Part shown: one piece after another, positions 61,883 through 64,000 of the stretch
How positions within the stretch are numbered: position 1 is the stretch's first letter
How the letters are laid out: each line of letters begins with the position of its first letter
Origin: Chitinophagaceae bacterium BSSC1
GTDB lineage: Bacteria; Bacteroidota; Bacteroidia; Chitinophagales; Chitinophagaceae
DNA: 64,000 bases
Assembly: GCA_002256435.1 (NCBI GenBank)
Contig: NKJC01000005.1
Coordinates: 301,301 to 365,300, forward strand
Direction of reading: 5' to 3'
Notes under the pieces: model-generated
The model's database searches: none
What the model was told of the DNA's origin: nothing
What the model saw: the letters and a program-made list of their open reading frames with translations, nothing else
Made by a program: the position numbers and the translations under genes

Positions 61883-63211
61883 ATGAACGATGCTTCCAAC
61901 CATCCCTCCAGAAGGGATTTTGTAAAATCCGCTTCGCTAGTTGCTGGTGGATTAATGGCCAGTCCTTTGTTGACAAGAGCCAACTTTTTCTCTGGTGCTA
62001 GTGATACCATTAAAATTGCTTTAGTAGGTTGTGGAGGGCGCGGAACTGGCGCTGCCATGCAAGCCTTGCAAAGCAAACAGAATGTACAATTGGTGGCCAT
62101 GGCCGATGCTTTTAGAGACAACTTAGACACTTGTTATAAAAACTTAATGACCGAAGCTAGTAGTGATGGCAAGGGCTTAGATAAAAACATACAAGTTCCC
62201 GAAGAAAGAAAGTTCAGTGGATTTGATGGTTACAAACAAGCCATCGCCTTGGCGGATGTTGTGATTCTTACTACCCCTCCTGGTTTTAGACCCATCCATT
62301 TTGAAGAAGCCATTCGTCAGAACAAACACGTGTTCATGGAAAAACCCGTAGCTACTGACCCAGCAGGCATTCAAAAGGTATTGGCTACTGCACTGATTGC
62401 CAAACAAAAGAAATTGAATGTGGTAGTGGGTTTACAAAGACACTATCAAAACTCCTATCGTGAATTGTTTAGTCGCAAAGACATGATTGGTGATATCACA
62501 TCGGCGCAAGCCTGGTGGAACAATGATGGCGTTTGGGTAAGACCTAGAAAAGCAGGCCAAACAGAAATGGAATACCAAATGCGTAACTGGTATTATTTTA
62601 ACTGGCTTTGTGGTGACCATATCAACGAACAACATATCCATAATATTGACGTGATTAACTGGTTCAAAGGTGGATATCCTGTAAAAGCACAGGGCATGGG
62701 CGGCAGACAGGTTAGAAAAGGAAAAGAACATGGTGAAATCTTTGACCACCACTTTGTTGAATTCCATTATGCCGATGGTTCTATACTGAATAGTCAATGC
62801 AGACATATTCCTGGAACCTCTTCAAAAGTTGATGAACTTTTAATTGGCACCAAGGGTAAGATTATGGCAGGTGCCGCAAGAATCCTAGACGCCAAGGGAA
62901 ATACGGTATATCAATTTAATAAAAAAACAGAAAACAATCCTTATCAAACAGAGCACGATGAATTGTTTGCAGCCATTGCCAAAGGTGAATACAAATTTGC
63001 CGACGCAGACAATGGCGCTTATAGCACCATGACTTCTATTCTTGGAAGAATGGCTACCTATAGTGGTCAGGTAATTGATTGGGACAAAGCCATTAATTCT
63101 GGCATTGATATTCATCCAAAAACCTATGCTTGGGATGCAACGCCACCCATTGTTCCGGGAGCCGATGGATTCTACCCTATTGCCGTACCCGGTGTTACCA
63201 AATACTTTTAA
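61883..63211 (+). CDS. Tat-exported Gfo/Idh/MocA-family oxidoreductase
   Basis: 442 residues. Tat signal SRRDFVKSASLVAGGL at 9-24, Rossmann fold start IKIALVGCGGRGTGAAM, EKPVATDPAG (the EKP motif) and the catalytic-type segment WLCGDHINEQHIHNIDV. Family members oxidise or reduce sugars with tightly bound NAD(P). The position with DUF1080 and an isomerase suggests keto-sugar formation on glycosides, in the periplasm with a bound cofactor. Stop overlaps the DUF1080 frame (TAATG). Confidence 0.88.
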   Translation: MNDASNHPSRRDFVKSASLVAGGLMASPLLTRANFFSGASDTIKIALVGCGGRGTGAAMQALQSKQNVQLVAMADAFRDNLDTCYKNLMTEASSDGKGLDKNIQVPEERKFSGFDGYKQAIALADVVILTTPPGFRPIHFEEAIRQNKHVFMEKPVATDPAGIQKVLATALIAKQKKLNVVVGLQRHYQNSYRELFSRKDMIGDITSAQAWWNNDGVWVRPRKAGQTEMEYQMRNWYYFNWLCGDHINEQHIHNIDVINWFKGGYPVKAQGMGGRQVRKGKEHGEIFDHHFVEFHYADGSILNSQCRHIPGTSSKVDELLIGTKGKIMAGAARILDAKGNTVYQFNKKTENNPYQTEHDELFAAIAKGEYKFADADNGAYSTMTSILGRMATYSGQVIDWDKAINSGIDIHPKTYAWDATPPIVPGADGFYPIAVPGVTKYF

Positions 63212-63222
63212 TGATGATGCTC

Positions 63223-63816
63223 ATGAAAAAAATAAGCCTACTGTTTACGCTTGTATTGTTTTTACAAGTTGTTCAAGCACAGAAAGTAAAACTGTTCAAC
63301 GGCAAAGACCTTTCCAATTGGACCATTCATGGTACAGAGAAATGGTACGTTCAGGATGGTGAAATGATTTGTGAAAGTGGACCAGACAAACAGTATGGCT
63401 ATCTTTCAACCAATGGTAAATACAAAAACTTTAACCTAACCCTGGAATTCAAACAGGAAGCCAATGGCAATAGCGGGGTATTTTTTAGGTCTTCTATTGA
63501 AGGTGTGAAAATCAGCGGTTGGCAGGTAGAAGTGGCGCCTCCAAAATTACATAGCGGTGGTATTTATGAATCTTATGGTAGGGGCTGGCTCATTCAACCC
63601 AAGGCAGAAGACGAACAATGGCTCAAAATGGGTGAATGGAATACCATGCGTATTCAAGTACAGGGAGATGACGTAACAACCTGGTTAAATGGTCATGAAA
63701 TGATTCATTTAAAAGACGAGAAAATTGGAAAAGGCGAAGGCTTTATTGCCCTTCAAATACATGACGGCGGCGGCATTAAAGTACACTGGCGCAATATTTT
63801 ACTAGAATCTCTTTAA
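63223..63816 (+). CDS. DUF1080 (3-keto-disaccharide hydrolase) protein
   Basis: 197 residues from the ATG at 63223; three earlier in-frame ATGs begin at 63211. Signal peptide KKISLLFTLVLFLQVVQAQ, then the DUF1080 beta-jelly-roll: LFNGKDLSNWTIHG, NLTLEFKQEANGNSGVFFR, GWQVEVAPP and a C-terminal HDGGGIKVHWRNI. Family members hydrolyse 3-keto-glycosides after oxidation by Gfo/Idh/MocA enzymes, which agrees with the gene before it. Ends with a strong terminator. Confidence 0.86.
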   Translation: MKKISLLFTLVLFLQVVQAQKVKLFNGKDLSNWTIHGTEKWYVQDGEMICESGPDKQYGYLSTNGKYKNFNLTLEFKQEANGNSGVFFRSSIEGVKISGWQVEVAPPKLHSGGIYESYGRGWLIQPKAEDEQWLKMGEWNTMRIQVQGDDVTTWLNGHEMIHLKDEKIGKGEGFIALQIHDGGGIKVHWRNILLESL

Positions 63817-63839
63817 GTAAATTGATTGACCTGATAAAC

Positions 63840-63873
63840 AATAAAGAACCCTGACTCGTCAGGGTTCTTTATT
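63840..63873 (+). terminator. Strong terminator after the DUF1080 gene
   Basis: A 15-bp perfect stem (63840-63854 with 63859-63873, CCCTGA/TCAGGG core) around the loop CTCG. The last stem base is next to the insertion-sequence end. Confidence 0.75.
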
Positions 63874-63908
63874 GACACTGTCTCATAAAGTGTGTAAGTA
63901 AAATATAT

Positions 63909-63944
63909 GGGTTCAGCTTTTTAATTAAAGTTGAACCCTTTTTT
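63909..63944 (+). terminator. Inward-facing hairpin terminator in the IS end
   Basis: GGGTTCAGCTTT pairs with AAAGTTGAACCC (12 bp, one G-U) around TTAATT, followed by TTTTTT on the plus strand. It would stop transcripts entering the element from the flanking genes and overlaps the transposase stop. Confidence 0.6.
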
Positions 63945-64000
63945 CAAAGATAGTTAAGAACTGATTTAGGATAAGTCCCCAGTTATGTATGGGCATTTTC
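63925..64000 (-). CDS. IS256-family transposase, C-terminal fragment (runs off the right edge)
   Basis: Minus-strand frame closed by the TAA at 63925-63927, encoding the last 24 residues: KMPIHNWGLILNQFL followed by TIFEKRVQL. The NW..xLNQ..xxFE.R pattern is the C-terminal end of Mutator/IS256 transposases. Catalytic DDE residues are beyond the window. Identity rests on this short tail plus the adjoining terminal repeat. Confidence 0.7.
   Translation of the reverse strand, partial: KMPIHNWGLILNQFLTIFEKRVQL

Larger units (their letters stand above)
63874..64000 (-). mobile_element. End of an IS256-like insertion sequence (continues past the window)
   Basis: From 63874 the sequence starts GACACTGTCTCATAAAGTGT, the form of IS256-family terminal repeats, and 51 bases further in lies the stop of a transposase reading inward on the minus strand. 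The element therefore lies with its transposase 3' end to the left. The other end and target duplication are outside the window. Confidence 0.7.

Overview
The window comes from a member of the Bacteroidota, most likely Chitinophagaceae or a close relative. Direct evidence is two type IX secretion genes (porT, porX), a fused lpxC-fabZ gene, an ABC-permease/M1-peptidase fusion, TonB-receptor and YceI genes, near absence of Shine-Dalgarno sequences, and repeated promoters of the Bacteroidota form TTTG-N(16-21)-TAnnTTTG. The DNA is AT-rich with dense, mostly housekeeping gene content. No rRNA, CRISPR array or prophage was seen. There is one tRNA and one insertion-sequence end, at the right edge.

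Layout. 1-9.6 kb: rsgA (partial), menG, porT, pyrC, a short MutS-like ATPase, a TonB receptor, a secreted bicupin and the ComM/YifB ATPase. 9.6-18.9 kb: glyS, MazG-like, truncated haemoglobin and dtd on the minus strand; arfB followed by an MbnP/MbnH-type pair (a metal-site protein and its diheme MauG-like partner); a TTG-started flippase; PPK2; an acetyltransferase-like protein; free-Met-sulfoxide reductase. 19-24 kb: DEAD-box helicase with a hairpin leader, then a YceI-porin-YceI group. 23.9-28.7 kb: tRNA-Leu, trigger factor (natural His tail and a GTGAAGA tandem repeat between its stop and its terminator), clpP1-clpP2-clpX: a proteostasis block. 28.8-35.8 kb: a 52-residue protein, a TPR histidine kinase, acyl-CoA dehydrogenase, a ComEA-like HhH protein, an MBL hydrolase and porX. 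35.9-40.6 kb: HD phosphohydrolase, lpxD, lpxC-fabZ and lpxA, i.e. early lipid A synthesis; an lpxD paralogue lies at 53 kb.

41.5-54 kb is accessory: ABC ATPase, DoxX-like, GNAT, a cysteine-free molybdopterin-fold protein, a second MauG-like diheme lipoprotein with a phosphoesterase and a hydrolase, a lipoprotein behind three 11-bp-spaced CTTAAAG boxes, an SRPBCC/M23/MHS-transporter/DUF1624 run, and an ECF sigma factor with a membrane protein. 54-58.8 kb: ABC transporter with the permease-aminopeptidase fusion. 58.9-63.8 kb: an exported sugar-chemistry cluster (Tat-signal Hyi-like isomerase, ApbE, cysteine-less SUMF1-fold protein, Tat-signal Gfo/Idh/MocA oxidoreductase, DUF1080 hydrolase). It ends in a strong terminator, immediately followed by the end of an IS256-like element.

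The best candidates for something less described are the MbnP/MbnH pair, the exported keto-sugar-type cluster with its cysteine-less SUMF1 protein, the heptamer array in the tig 3' UTR, and the response-regulator-like triple box at 47.84 kb. All functional statements are from reading the sequence and from family knowledge; no search was run.
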